11,982 bases of DNA from an uncultured Oscillospiraceae bacterium (GCA_934636045.1 CAKTZP010000062.1:1-11982); one strand, 5' to 3'. Shown: positions 1-7,379, counted from the first letter of the stretch. The notes: generated by a model from the sequence alone, not told the origin. Made by a program: numbers and translations.

Positions 1-1
1 G

Positions 2-1498
2 AAGTTCGTCCCCGAGCGCTTTACAAAAATTTACAACAACTGGATGGAAAACGTCCGCGACTGGTGCATCTCCCGCCAACTCTGGTGGGGTCATCAGATC
101 CCGGCGTGGTACTGCGCCGACTGCGGCCATACGACTGTGTCCCGCGAGGACGCGACCTGCTGTGAAAAGTGCGGCAGTAAGAATATCACCCGCGACGAGG
201 ATGTGTTGGACACTTGGTTCTCTTCCGCGCTCTGGCCGTTTGAGACCCTCGGCTGGCCGGATACGGAAGCGCCTGACTTCAAGTATTTCTACCCGACGGA
301 CGTGCTGGTCACGGGCTATGACATTATCTTCTTCTGGGTCGCGCGGATGATCTTCTCCGGCTGCAAGCAGACCGGCAAGGCGCCGTTCCATACGGTCCTC
401 ATTCACGGCCTTGTCCGCGACGACAAGGGCAGAAAAATGTCCAAGTCTCTCGGCAACGGCATCGACCCGCTGGAAATGATCGACCGCTTTGGCGCGGATG
501 CGCTGCGCATGAATATGCTCACCGCGAACTCGCCCGGCAACGACATGCGCTTCTATATCGAGCGATGCGAGGCGATGCGCAACTTTGCCAACAAGCTCTG
601 GAACGCCAGCCGCTATGTCATGATGAACCTCAGCATTGACAAAAACGAGCTGCCCGCGCTCGAGGAGCTCGAAACGGCGGATAAGTGGATCCTCTCCAAG
701 CTCAATACCCTCATTGCCGAGGCGACGGAGAATCTCGACAAATACGAGCTGGGCATTGCCGTGCAGAAGATTTACGACTTCATCTGGGACAGCTACTGCG
801 ACTGGTACATTGAGCTGACCAAGGCGCGCCTTTATGGCGAGGACGAGAAGAGCAAGCTCGTCGCGCAGAAGGTGCTGCTGTACGTCCTCGACCAGATCCT
901 GCGGCTGATGCATCCGTTCATGCCGTTTATCACCGAGGAAATTTGGCAGGCCATCCCCCACGAGGGAGAGGCGCTGATTACGGCCAAGTGGCCGGAGGCA
1001 CGCGCGGAGTTCAGCTTCCAGGCCGAGGAGACCGCCATGGAGAGCATTATGACCGCCATCCGTGCCGTGCGCAACCGCCGCGCGGAGATGAATGTCCCGC
1101 CGTCGAAGAAGTGCACGCTCTACGTCGTCACGCAGAAGCAGGACGTCTTCCAAAGCGGTGCGGGCTTCATGACCCGGCTGGCCTATGCGGACAACGTCAT
1201 CGTCACCGGCACCGAGCCGGAGGGGCACGAGACCATGGCCTCCTGCGTCACGCACGACGCGACGCTCTATATGCCCATGAGCCAGCTGGTGGACGTCGCC
1301 AAGGAGCTCGAGCGCATTGCCAAGGAGCGCGAAAAGGCACAGAAGGGACTGAGCGGCATTCAGGCCAAGCTCAGCAATCCCGGCTTTGCCGCCAAGGCGC
1401 CTGAGGCGGTCGTGAACGCCGAACGCGAAAAGGCGCTGAAGTACGAGAGCCTGCTCAAGCAGCTTGAGGAAAGCGAGCAGCGGCTGAAGGCGCTGTAA
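2..1498 (+). CDS. valS: Valyl-tRNA synthetase, C-terminal part (5' end outside window)
   Basis: Class I aminoacyl-tRNA synthetase that attaches valine to tRNA-Val in the cytoplasm. The frame is open from base 2 with no start, so the gene enters from the left. About 498 residues remain of a family usually near 880, so the N-terminal catalytic half and most of the CP1 editing domain are missing. Visible in order: ISRQLWWGHQIPAWY of the catalytic core (bases 68-112), a four-cysteine zinc-ribbon-like segment (CADC at about 115-126 and CEKC at about 160-174), the LDTWFSSALWP block, the KMSKS ATP-binding loop (bases 434-448, followed by LGNG), the helical anticodon-binding domain, and a charged C-terminal coiled-coil arm (ELERIAKEREKAQKG onward) typical of ValRS. 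The HQIPAWY block and the C-terminal arm separate it from IleRS and LeuRS. It ends in TAA, directly before a terminator, so it closes its transcription unit. Confidence 0.97.
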   Translation, partial: KFVPERFTKIYNNWMENVRDWCISRQLWWGHQIPAWYCADCGHTTVSREDATCCEKCGSKNITRDEDVLDTWFSSALWPFETLGWPDTEAPDFKYFYPTDVLVTGYDIIFFWVARMIFSGCKQTGKAPFHTVLIHGLVRDDKGRKMSKSLGNGIDPLEMIDRFGADALRMNMLTANSPGNDMRFYIERCEAMRNFANKLWNASRYVMMNLSIDKNELPALEELETADKWILSKLNTLIAEATENLDKYELGIAVQKIYDFIWDSYCDWYIELTKARLYGEDEKSKLVAQKVLLYVLDQILRLMHPFMPFITEEIWQAIPHEGEALITAKWPEARAEFSFQAEETAMESIMTAIRAVRNRRAEMNVPPSKKCTLYVVTQKQDVFQSGAGFMTRLAYADNVIVTGTEPEGHETMASCVTHDATLYMPMSQLVDVAKELERIAKEREKAQKGLSGIQAKLSNPGFAAKAPEAVVNAEREKALKYESLLKQLEESEQRLKAL

Positions 1499-1514
1499 CC
1501 GACAATAGCGACGG

Positions 1515-1555
1515 AAAAACCGGGAGATTCTACGAAAAGGGGTCTCCCGGTTTTT
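1515..1555 (+). terminator. Intrinsic terminator of valS
   Basis: A perfect 13-bp inverted repeat lies 16 bases after the valS stop: AAAAACCGGGAGA (1515-1527) and TCTCCCGGTTTTT (1543-1555). The loop is 15 bases and can be shortened by G-U pairs. The GC-rich core followed by five Ts is the classic Rho-independent layout. The flanking A-run could also let it act on transcripts from the other strand, but no minus-strand gene is seen nearby. Confidence 0.93.
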
Positions 1556-1587
1556 GACGGAAAAGGTGAAGAATTCACATTTTGTTC

Positions 1588-1616
1588 TTTATTTCTCCAT
1601 AGGCTTCGTGTATAAT
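1588..1616 (+). promoter_or_regulatory. Promoter of the lepB operon
   Basis: A perfect TATAAT -10 box sits at 1611-1616, in the only AT-rich stretch between the valS terminator and lepB. At a 17-base spacing the -35 would be TTTATT (1588-1593), a poor match to TTGACA. No TGn extension is present (TG directly abuts the box). Transcription would start near 1623, leaving a leader of about 28 bases. The -10 is convincing; the -35 is weak, so an activator or low strength is possible. Confidence 0.7.
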
Positions 1617-1650
1617 ATACGATACGGAAGTGGAAGGGGAGGTCTGACGC

Positions 1651-2277
1651 GTGGACGAAAACGTACAAAAGCCGAAGAAATCTGAGGAAAAGCATTCCTT
1701 TTTATATGATATTTACGCACTGCTCCATGACTTGGTCTATATTCTTGCCGCCATCACGCTGGTATTTGTCTTCTGCGTGCGGCTGGTGGGCGTCAACGGC
1801 GAATCGATGCTGCCGACGCTGCGGCACGGAGATTACCTCGCGCTGCAAAGCAACATGATCATGGGCGAGCTGAAATACGGCGACATCATCGTCGCGCGCA
1901 AGCTGTCGTTTGAAAACGGGGAGCCCATTGTCAAGCGCGTCATCGCGACCGAGGGGCAGACCGTGGATATCCAATATGACCAGTTCGGACAGGGGACAGT
2001 CTATGTGGACGGCGTCGCGCTGGACGAGCCGTACATCAATGGGGTCATGGAGGCCAAGTACACCGGCTCAAACGGCACACAGCTGCCGCTCACGGTCGAA
2101 AAGGACTGCGTTTTCGTCATGGGCGATAACCGCAATCACTCTGCCGACAGCCGCTATATCGATATCGGCCAGATCCGGCTCGATCAGGTGCTGGGCAAGG
2201 TGCTGTTTATCGTCTTCCCCGGATACGGTGAGGACGGAACGACTCGCAATTTCAGCAGAATCGGAGCAGTGTCATGA
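1651..2277 (+). CDS. lepB: Signal peptidase I
   Basis: Membrane serine protease (family S26) that cuts signal peptides from exported proteins on the outer face of the cytoplasmic membrane. At 208 aa it is the short Gram-positive type. A charged cytoplasmic N-terminus (about residues 1-25) is followed by one transmembrane segment (about 26-46), then the catalytic box NGESMLPTL with nucleophile Ser52. The general base is Lys95 in IVKRVIA, and the conserved GDNRNHSADSR box spans 158-168. The GTG start at 1651 is chosen because AAGGGGAGG (1634-1642) lies 8 bases upstream. It is first in the operon, and its stop overlaps the rbgA start by 4 bases (ATGA). Only one copy is in the window; Firmicutes often carry more than one paralogue. 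Confidence 0.96.
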   Translation: MDENVQKPKKSEEKHSFLYDIYALLHDLVYILAAITLVFVFCVRLVGVNGESMLPTLRHGDYLALQSNMIMGELKYGDIIVARKLSFENGEPIVKRVIATEGQTVDIQYDQFGQGTVYVDGVALDEPYINGVMEAKYTGSNGTQLPLTVEKDCVFVMGDNRNHSADSRYIDIGQIRLDQVLGKVLFIVFPGYGEDGTTRNFSRIGAVS

Positions 2278-3143
2278 CAGATGATCGTATGAACATCCAA
2301 TGGTATCCCGGTCACATGACCAAGACCCGCCGCCAGATCGAGCAAGACCTCCGGCTGGTGGACGCGGTGTGCGAGATCGTGGATGCCCGCATTCCGGCCT
2401 CGAGCCGCAACCCGGATATCGACGCCATCTGCGGCGACAAGCCGCGCATGGTGATTTTAAACCGCATCGATATGGCCGATGCGCGCATGACCGACATTTG
2501 GAGCAGCTTTCTGCGCGCCAAGGGCTTTGCCGTGGTGCGCACCGACTGCAAAAACCGCCGCGGGCTGGAAAAATTTCTGCCCGCCGTGCGCGAGCTGCTG
2601 GCGGAAAAGCTGCAGCGCTATGCCGAAAAGGGCTTTGTCAACAAGCCGCTCAAGCTGATGGTCGTCGGTATTCCGAATGTCGGCAAGTCGACCTTTATTA
2701 ACCAGATCGCCGGGCGCAAGGGCGCGAAGGCGGAAAATCGCCCGGGCGTGACCCGCGGAAAGCAGTGGGTCACGGTCGATCGCGGCCTGCTGCTGCTCGA
2801 CACTCCGGGCATCCTCTGGCCGAAATTCGACGACGAGGAGGTTGGCCGCCGGCTGGCCTACACCGGCGCGGTCAAGGACGATGTAATGGACACTGAGACC
2901 CTTGCAGCCAATTTGATGGCGATGCTCTGGCGGCGCTATCCCGATGCGCTGCGCGAGCGGTATAAGCTCGATCCTGCCGAGGACGACAGTGGCTTTGCCC
3001 TTTTGGAGCAGGCGGCGGCCAAGCGCGGCTTTTTGCTCTCCGGCGGCGTGCTCGACACCGAACGGATGGCAAGGATCCTGCTTGAGGAGTTCCGCAGCTG
3101 CAAGATCGGACGCTTTACCTTGGAGGATCCCTATGAGATATGA
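2274..3143 (+). CDS. rbgA: Ribosome biogenesis GTPase RbgA (YlqF)
   Basis: Circularly permuted GTPase that drives a late step of 50S ribosomal subunit assembly in Firmicutes. The G motifs appear in the permuted order of the family: G4 first (NRID, residues 63-66), then a probable G5 (DCK, about 91-93), G1/P-loop GIPNVGKS (132-139), G2 Thr160 in RPGVT, and G3 DTPG (176-179). The C-terminal part (about 200-289) matches the helical RNA-binding tail. The N-terminal IQWYPGHM carries the His (His14 here) corresponding to the catalytic His9 of the Bacillus subtilis protein. Length 289 aa is normal. The ATG at 2274 overlaps the lepB stop and has GGAG at 2263-2266, 7 bases upstream. An internal ATG at 2289 matches the B. 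subtilis N-terminus better but has no ribosome binding site. G4 has Arg where Lys is usual. Confidence 0.96.
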   Translation: MTDDRMNIQWYPGHMTKTRRQIEQDLRLVDAVCEIVDARIPASSRNPDIDAICGDKPRMVILNRIDMADARMTDIWSSFLRAKGFAVVRTDCKNRRGLEKFLPAVRELLAEKLQRYAEKGFVNKPLKLMVVGIPNVGKSTFINQIAGRKGAKAENRPGVTRGKQWVTVDRGLLLLDTPGILWPKFDDEEVGRRLAYTGAVKDDVMDTETLAANLMAMLWRRYPDALRERYKLDPAEDDSGFALLEQAAAKRGFLLSGGVLDTERMARILLEEFRSCKIGRFTLEDPYEI

Positions 3144-3363
3144 GCTGATTCGCGAAATCTTTAACCAGTGCAGCAACAATCAGATGCGCGACGTCTTCGT
3201 TTCCGAGGTGGAGACGGACGACACCGACGCGGTGGCGCGCACCTTCTGCACGGGGGCGGAATACACTTTAGAAAAGGACGTGCGGGAGGACGGCGCGGTG
3301 GTGTATGAGCTGTCGGTCGACGGCCTGCGCCAGCGCCTGAGCTTCACGCCGGACGAGGAATGA
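3133..3363 (+). CDS. Uncharacterised 76-aa protein between rbgA and rnhB
   Basis: I do not recognise this protein. It is a real gene on positional grounds. The ATG at 3133 has an excellent site, GGAGGA (3122-3127), 5 bases upstream. It overlaps the rbgA stop by 11 bases, and its own stop overlaps the first possible rnhB start in an ATGA. The protein is small and acidic. An N-terminal helical stretch ([20 protein letters not shown]) is followed by alternating polar and hydrophobic segments ([35 protein letters not shown]) that look like beta strands, suggesting a small alpha/beta domain. No signal peptide, membrane segment or catalytic motif is evident, so it is probably cytoplasmic. Two cysteines (13 and 39) are not arranged as a metal site. 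The start is well upstream-limited: an open frame extends back into rbgA but lacks coding character. No function is proposed. Confidence 0.85.
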   Translation: MRYELIREIFNQCSNNQMRDVFVSEVETDDTDAVARTFCTGAEYTLEKDVREDGAVVYELSVDGLRQRLSFTPDEE

Positions 3364-3974
3364 TGATGGTGGATCTTTGGAGCTATGAACGCGCCTGCTA
3401 TGATGAGGGGGCTTCCTTCGTCTGCGGCGTGGATGAGGCCGGACGCGGCCCGCTGGCCGGCCCGGTATGTGCGGCTGCGGTCATCCTGCCGCAGGGGCTG
3501 GAGATCGAAGGGCTGAACGACTCGAAAAAGCTGACGGAAAAGCGCCGCGAGGCGTTGTATGATGTTATTACTCGTCAGGCCGTGGCCTACGGCATCGCCT
3601 TTGCCAGCGAGACGGAGATCGACGAGATCAACATTTTGCAGGCGACATTTCTGGCGATGCGCCGCGCGGTGGAGCAGCTTTCCGTCCGGCCGGACATCGT
3701 GCTGGTCGACGGCAACCGGGAGCCGGATTTGGGCGGCTTGCCGGTCAAGACCATCGTCAAGGGCGACAGCTTGAGCGCAAACATTGCCGCGGCGTCGATC
3801 CTGGCCAAGGTCACGCGGGATCGCTTTATGCTGGAGCAGGACGCGATTTATCCGCAGTACGGCTTCGCCGTGCACAAGGGCTACGGCACGAAGGCACACT
3901 ATGCCGCGCTGACACAATACGGCGCGTGTCCGATCCACCGCCGGAGCTTTTTGAAAAAGTTCTATGGCCAATGA
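3360..3974 (+). CDS. rnhB: Ribonuclease HII
   Basis: Endonuclease that cuts the RNA strand of RNA/DNA hybrids and starts removal of single ribonucleotides from DNA. The family signature [15 protein letters not shown] (residues 22-36) holds catalytic Asp25 and Glu26 and the GRG ribonucleotide-reading motif (28-30). Asp117 in VLVDGN and Asp136 in [21 protein letters not shown] complete the expected metal-binding set. HKGYGTKAH (172-180) carries the conserved Tyr175. Length up to 204 aa is typical. The start is uncertain among three consecutive in-frame ATGs (3360, 3363, 3366). GAGGA at 3355-3359 sits 0, 3 and 6 bases before them, favouring 3366, while the ATGA overlap with the upstream stop favours 3360. 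Its stop lies 11 bases inside yraN. Confidence 0.97.
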   Translation: MMMVDLWSYERACYDEGASFVCGVDEAGRGPLAGPVCAAAVILPQGLEIEGLNDSKKLTEKRREALYDVITRQAVAYGIAFASETEIDEINILQATFLAMRRAVEQLSVRPDIVLVDGNREPDLGGLPVKTIVKGDSLSANIAAASILAKVTRDRFMLEQDAIYPQYGFAVHKGYGTKAHYAALTQYGACPIHRRSFLKKFYGQ

Positions 3975-4326
3975 GCTGATCGGCCACTGGGGCGAGAGCC
4001 TCGCGGCGGAATATCTGCAGAAAAAGTGCTACCGCATTATCGGTGCAAACTACCGCTGCCGCATGGGCGAGATCGATCTGATCGCGGAAAAAGGGAAGTA
4101 CCTTGTTTTCGTCGAGGTCAAGCTGCGGCGCAGCTGTGCCTTTGCCGAGGCACGGGAATTTGTCGACCGCTACAAGCAGGAGCGCATTCTGACCGCGGCC
4201 AGTCTCTACCTTTCGCAGCACGAAACCGAGAAGCAGCCGCGTTTTGACGTCATTGAAATTTATGCGCCCGACGGCATGGCGACAGCCAAGCCGTTGATTA
4301 CGCATTTGGAGGACGCATTTTCTTGA
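3964..4326 (+). CDS. yraN: YraN family protein (UPF0102), endonuclease-like fold
   Basis: Member of the YraN/UPF0102 family, which has the restriction-endonuclease-like fold. Its cellular role is unclear, though it is often placed near rnhB and thought to relate to nucleic acid processing. N-terminal [13 protein letters not shown] is the family helix. The putative active-site pattern is present: Glu36 and Asp38 in GEIDLIA, then Glu51 and Lys53 in FVEVK, an E-x-D...E-x-K arrangement. PRFDVIEIY (92-100) is the conserved C-terminal strand. Length 120 aa is typical. The ATG at 3964 has no good ribosome binding site (nearest GGAG is 17 bases away), so translation probably depends on ribosomes finishing rnhB, which it overlaps by 11 bases. 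The end overlaps the next gene by 4 bases. Confidence 0.93.
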   Translation: MANELIGHWGESLAAEYLQKKCYRIIGANYRCRMGEIDLIAEKGKYLVFVEVKLRRSCAFAEAREFVDRYKQERILTAASLYLSQHETEKQPRFDVIEIYAPDGMATAKPLITHLEDAFS

Positions 4327-5255
4327 AGGTTCGTTTGTTTGACGCACATTGCGATACGGCCTATGAGCTCTGGCAGCGCGGCGAGGATTTGGCGCGCAGC
4401 ACCTGCCATATTGATTTGGAAAAGGCGGCGGAGCTTGGCGCGTACGCGCAGATTTTTGCCTTTTGCAGCTGCGCCGGTCTGCCCGGTGTACCGTGCGCAG
4501 AAACGCTGCTGCGCGAGCCGCTGGCATACCTCCGCGCACAGGTGCAGCAGCACGCGGCGCACATTGCCTTTGCCGCTGCGCCGGACGAGGTGGAAGCATT
4601 GACCGCGCAGGGAAAGATTGCTGCGCTCCTGTCCGTTGAGGGGCCGGAGATCATCGGCTGCAACCCTGCGGCACTGGAGGCGCTGCGGCGGGACGGCTTT
4701 GTGATGACTACGCTGACATGGAATGCAGACAACGCGCTGGCCGGAAAGCACGGCTCCGACCGCGGCCTGACGGCGCGCGGCAGAGACTTTGTTTCTGAGG
4801 CACAGCGGCTGGGCTTGGCTGTCGATGTCAGCCACCTATCCGAGGCGGCGTTCTGGGACTTGGTCAAGGTCACGCGCAAGCCGATTCTGGCCAGCCATTC
4901 CAACTGCCGCGCACTGCGCGACCACACGCGCAACCTGACTGACGACCAGCTGCGTGCCATTGCAGACACAGACGGCGCGGTCGGACTGAACCTGTATGTT
5001 CCGTTTTTGGGAGAAGCAGCGAATTTTACAACCTTGGAGCGCCATTTGGAGCACCTGCTGCGCCTGTGCGGCGAGGGACGGGTGATGCTTGGCGGCGATC
5101 TGGACGGCTGCGACAGGCTGCCGGAGGGCTTTCCCGACCTGCGCGGATATCCGCGTTTTTATGCCTATCTCCGCGGCCGGGGCTACGATGCGGCGCTCCT
5201 TGACCGCATTTTCTTCGACAACCTGCTGCAGCTACTGAAAAGAGAGGTACCGTAA
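4323..5255 (+). CDS. Membrane dipeptidase family protein (peptidase M19)
   Basis: Zinc peptidase of family M19 (renal dipeptidase-like), expected to hydrolyse dipeptides, often including ones with a D-residue at the C-terminal position. The binuclear zinc ligands are all visible when matched to the mammalian enzyme: His9 and Asp11 in DAHCDT, Glu106 in SVEGPE, His171 in DVSHLS, His192 in ASHSN, with Arg203 in HTRNLTDDQL and Asp259 in GGDLDG. The TIM-barrel length (310 aa) is normal. There is no signal peptide or anchor, so it is cytoplasmic despite the family name. The TTG start at 4323 is chosen because GGAGGA (4308-4313) lies 9 bases upstream and TTGA overlaps the yraN stop. Its stop shares one base with the next start. 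Substrate is unknown; recycling of peptides or wall fragments is inference. Confidence 0.92.
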   Translation: MKVRLFDAHCDTAYELWQRGEDLARSTCHIDLEKAAELGAYAQIFAFCSCAGLPGVPCAETLLREPLAYLRAQVQQHAAHIAFAAAPDEVEALTAQGKIAALLSVEGPEIIGCNPAALEALRRDGFVMTTLTWNADNALAGKHGSDRGLTARGRDFVSEAQRLGLAVDVSHLSEAAFWDLVKVTRKPILASHSNCRALRDHTRNLTDDQLRAIADTDGAVGLNLYVPFLGEAANFTTLERHLEHLLRLCGEGRVMLGGDLDGCDRLPEGFPDLRGYPRFYAYLRGRGYDAALLDRIFFDNLLQLLKREVP

Positions 5256-5944
5256 TGGCGCTTTATGCAATCGGAGATCTGCACCTGTCCTTTGGAACGG
5301 ACAAGCCGATGGATGTTTTCGGTGGCGCATGGCGCGGCTATGTGGACAAGCTGCGTGAGGGACTTTCCGTCATTGGGCCCGAGGACACCACTGTGCTGCT
5401 GGGCGACCTTTCGTGGGCGCTCGATCTGGACGGCGCGCGGGAGGACTTCGCCTTTCTCAATGCCATCCCCGGCCGGAAGATCATCCTCAAGGGCAACCAC
5501 GACTACTGGTGGACAACGGCGACGAAATTTTATAAGTTCTGCGAAGCCAACGGCTTTGAAAATCTCTGGATTCTGAACAACAATTGCTATTTTTATGAGG
5601 ACATCGCTCTGTGCGGCACGCGCGGCTGGTTCTTTGAGGAGGACGCGGCCGCGGGCAGCCATGCCGACAAGATCTTCAAGCGTGAGCTGATTCGCCTGGA
5701 GGCGTCGCTGCAAGCGGCGGGTGAGGCGGAGAAGCTGTGCTTCTTGCACTATCCGCCGCGCTATCGCGGCTATGAATGCCCGGAGATTCTGCGGCTGCTT
5801 CAGCAATATCACGTCACACAGTGCTGCTACGGTCACCTGCACGGCGACAGCCACAAGCTGGCCATCGAGGGCGCCTATGACGGCGTGGAGTTCCGACTTT
5901 GTGCCGCAGATTTTATAAATTTTCGCCCATTGCGCCTGAAATAA
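5255..5944 (+). CDS. Calcineurin-like metallophosphoesterase
   Basis: A 229-aa phosphoesterase with the full two-metal site: Asp8 and His10 in GDLHLS, Asp51 in LGDLSWALD, Asn81 and His82 in KGNHDYWW, His165 in LHYPP, and His194 and His196 in YGHLHG. The GNHDYWW block and overall size fit a cytoplasmic family common in Firmicutes; substrate is not predictable from sequence. No signal peptide or membrane segment. The ATG at 5255 overlaps the dipeptidase stop by one base (TAATG) and has AGAGAGG (5241-5247) 7 bases upstream, so the two are co-translated. It is last in the operon. No strong intrinsic terminator follows before the tig promoter, so some read-through into tig is possible. Confidence 0.93.
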   Translation: MALYAIGDLHLSFGTDKPMDVFGGAWRGYVDKLREGLSVIGPEDTTVLLGDLSWALDLDGAREDFAFLNAIPGRKIILKGNHDYWWTTATKFYKFCEANGFENLWILNNNCYFYEDIALCGTRGWFFEEDAAAGSHADKIFKRELIRLEASLQAAGEAEKLCFLHYPPRYRGYECPEILRLLQQYHVTQCCYGHLHGDSHKLAIEGAYDGVEFRLCAADFINFRPLRLK

Positions 5945-5955
5945 CGAAAAATAGC

Positions 5956-5984
5956 TTGTATTTTCCGAATTTATCTGATAAAAT
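5956..5984 (+). promoter_or_regulatory. Extended -10 promoter of tig
   Basis: TTGTAT (5956-5961) and TAAAAT (5979-5984) are separated by exactly 17 bases, and TG at 5976-5977 gives an extended -10 (TGaTAAAAT). The predicted transcription start is near 5991, giving a leader of about 50 bases that ends in AGGAGG (6027-6032), 8 bases before the tig ATG. This is the best promoter in the window by eye. Confidence 0.85.
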
Positions 5985-5991
5985 AATTCGG
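5965..5991. promoter_or_regulatory. Dyad covering the tig -10 box (possible operator)
   Basis: CCGAATT (5965-5971) and AATTCGG (5985-5991) form a 7-bp inverted repeat with a 13-base centre that contains the -10 box. A second dyad, TTATC-T-GATAA (5971-5981), lies inside it, off-centre by two bases. Upstream, AAAATA-GCTTG-TATTTT (5948-5964) spans the -35. No T-run follows, so this is not an intrinsic terminator. An operator is inference, as AT-rich promoters can give such dyads by chance. Confidence 0.4.
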
Positions 5992-6007
5992 CTCATTCAT
6001 AAATAAT

Positions 6008-6019
6008 GCGCTTTTGCGC
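6008..6019 (+). other. Short hairpin in the tig leader
   Basis: GCGC-TTTT-GCGC is a 4-bp GC stem with a four-base loop, 7 bases before the AGGAGG of tig. It lies inside the predicted leader and leaves the ribosome binding site free. It may protect the 5' end or have no role. Confidence 0.35.
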
Positions 6020-6040
6020 GATCAATAGGAGGATAAACCA

Positions 6041-7324
6041 ATGAATGTTAAGAGCGTAGAGAAAGAAACGACCCGCGCGACCGTCGTTGTGGAGATCAGC
6101 AAGGAAGAGCTCGAGCCGAGCTTGAACAAGGCTTATCTCAAGTATCGCAAGAACATCTCCATCCCCGGCTTCCGCAAGGGCAAGGCGCCCCGCGCGATCG
6201 TTGAGGCTGCTTACGGCAAGCACGTTTTCTACGAAGACGCCATCGAGGAGCTCTTCCCCGAGATTTATCAGCAGCACGTTCTTACGCAGGATATGAAGCC
6301 CGTCGGCAAGCCCTCGATCACCGACATGCAGATCGGTGAGGACAACGGCGTTACCTTGACCATTGCGACCGATCTGTACCCCGAGGTTACGCTCGGCCAG
6401 TATAAGGGCCTCGAGGTCGAAAAGGCCGAAGCGACCGTTACGACCGATGAGGTCGAGGCGGAGCTCGACCGCATGGCGCAGAACGTTGCCCGCATCACCA
6501 CCGTCGACCGCGCTGCCAAGGAGGGCGACACCGCAGTGATCGACTTTGAGGGCTTTAAGGACGGCGTTGCATTTGAAGGCGGCAAGGGCACGGACTATGA
6601 GCTGCGCCTCGGCTCGCATTCCTTCATCCCCGGCTTTGAGGAGCAGGTTGTCGGCATGGCCGCCGGCGAGGAGAAGGACATCAACGTGACCTTCCCGGAA
6701 AACTATCATGAAAAGTCTCTGGCCGGTGCGTCCGTGGTCTTCAAAGTCAAGGTGCATGAGGTCAAGGAGACCGTCCTGCCCGAGAAGGACGACGAGTTCG
6801 TGAAGGACGTTTCTGAGTTTGACACCATGGACGAGCTGCGCGCCGACATTGAAAAGCGCGTGCTGGAGGAAAAGCAGAACGGCATCGACCGCGCCTTTGA
6901 AAACGCTGCGATCGAAAAGGCCGTGGCCAACACTACCGTCGAGATCCCCGACAGCATGGTCGACGAGGAGCTGGAAAATGAGCTTGAGCGCATGGACTAT
7001 GAGCTGCGCGCACAGGGTGCCTCGCTGCAGGCCTATGCCCAGATGATGGGCGGCAACATGGATGCCATCAAGACCAGCCTCCGCCCCAATGCGCTGAACA
7101 CGGTGAAGACCAACGTGACCCTCAACGCAATCGTCGACGCAGAGAACCTTGAAGTGACTGACGACGAGTGCGAAGAAGAGTACAAGAAGCTCGCCGAATC
7201 CTATCAGATGGACATTGAGAAGGTCAAGGGGCTTGTCAACATCAAGGGCGACCTGCAGCTGCGCAAGGCGGCAAAGCTCGTCGCGGAGAGCGCGGTTGCC
7301 GTCGCACCCAAGGCGGAGGAATAA
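6041..7324 (+). CDS. tig: Trigger factor (ribosome-associated chaperone)
   Basis: Chaperone that docks at the ribosomal exit tunnel and shields nascent chains, with peptidyl-prolyl isomerase activity. The N-terminal ribosome-binding domain (about 1-115) contains the docking signature GFRKGKAP (43-50). The FKBP-type domain spans about 155-245, with GDTAVIDFEGFKDG, the core SFIPGFEEQVVGM and VTFPENYHEKSLAG. The C-terminal helical substrate-binding arms run from about 246 to 427. Length 427 aa is normal and the protein is acidic, as usual. The ATG at 6041 is supported by AGGAGG 8 bases upstream. It has its own promoter and heads the tig-clpP-clpX group, coupling folding of new chains to their degradation. 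The stop is followed by a 132-base spacer before clpP. Confidence 0.97.
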   Translation: MNVKSVEKETTRATVVVEISKEELEPSLNKAYLKYRKNISIPGFRKGKAPRAIVEAAYGKHVFYEDAIEELFPEIYQQHVLTQDMKPVGKPSITDMQIGEDNGVTLTIATDLYPEVTLGQYKGLEVEKAEATVTTDEVEAELDRMAQNVARITTVDRAAKEGDTAVIDFEGFKDGVAFEGGKGTDYELRLGSHSFIPGFEEQVVGMAAGEEKDINVTFPENYHEKSLAGASVVFKVKVHEVKETVLPEKDDEFVKDVSEFDTMDELRADIEKRVLEEKQNGIDRAFENAAIEKAVANTTVEIPDSMVDEELENELERMDYELRAQGASLQAYAQMMGGNMDAIKTSLRPNALNTVKTNVTLNAIVDAENLEVTDDECEEEYKKLAESYQMDIEKVKGLVNIKGDLQLRKAAKLVAESAVAVAPKAEE

Positions 7325-7359
7325 TCTCCCGCGGAAGCGGTTATACTGTTTTGAAGCTC

Positions 7360-7379
7360 GGAGGCGCTGCGGCGCTTCC
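7360..7379 (+). other. GC-rich hairpin 1 in tig-clpP spacer
   Basis: GGAGGCGC (7360-7367) pairs with GCGCTTCC (7372-7379) in an 8-bp stem with one G-U pair and a TGCG tetraloop. No T-run follows, so it should not act as a standard intrinsic terminator. An RNA processing or stability element that lets clpP be expressed differently from tig is possible. Confidence 0.55.
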
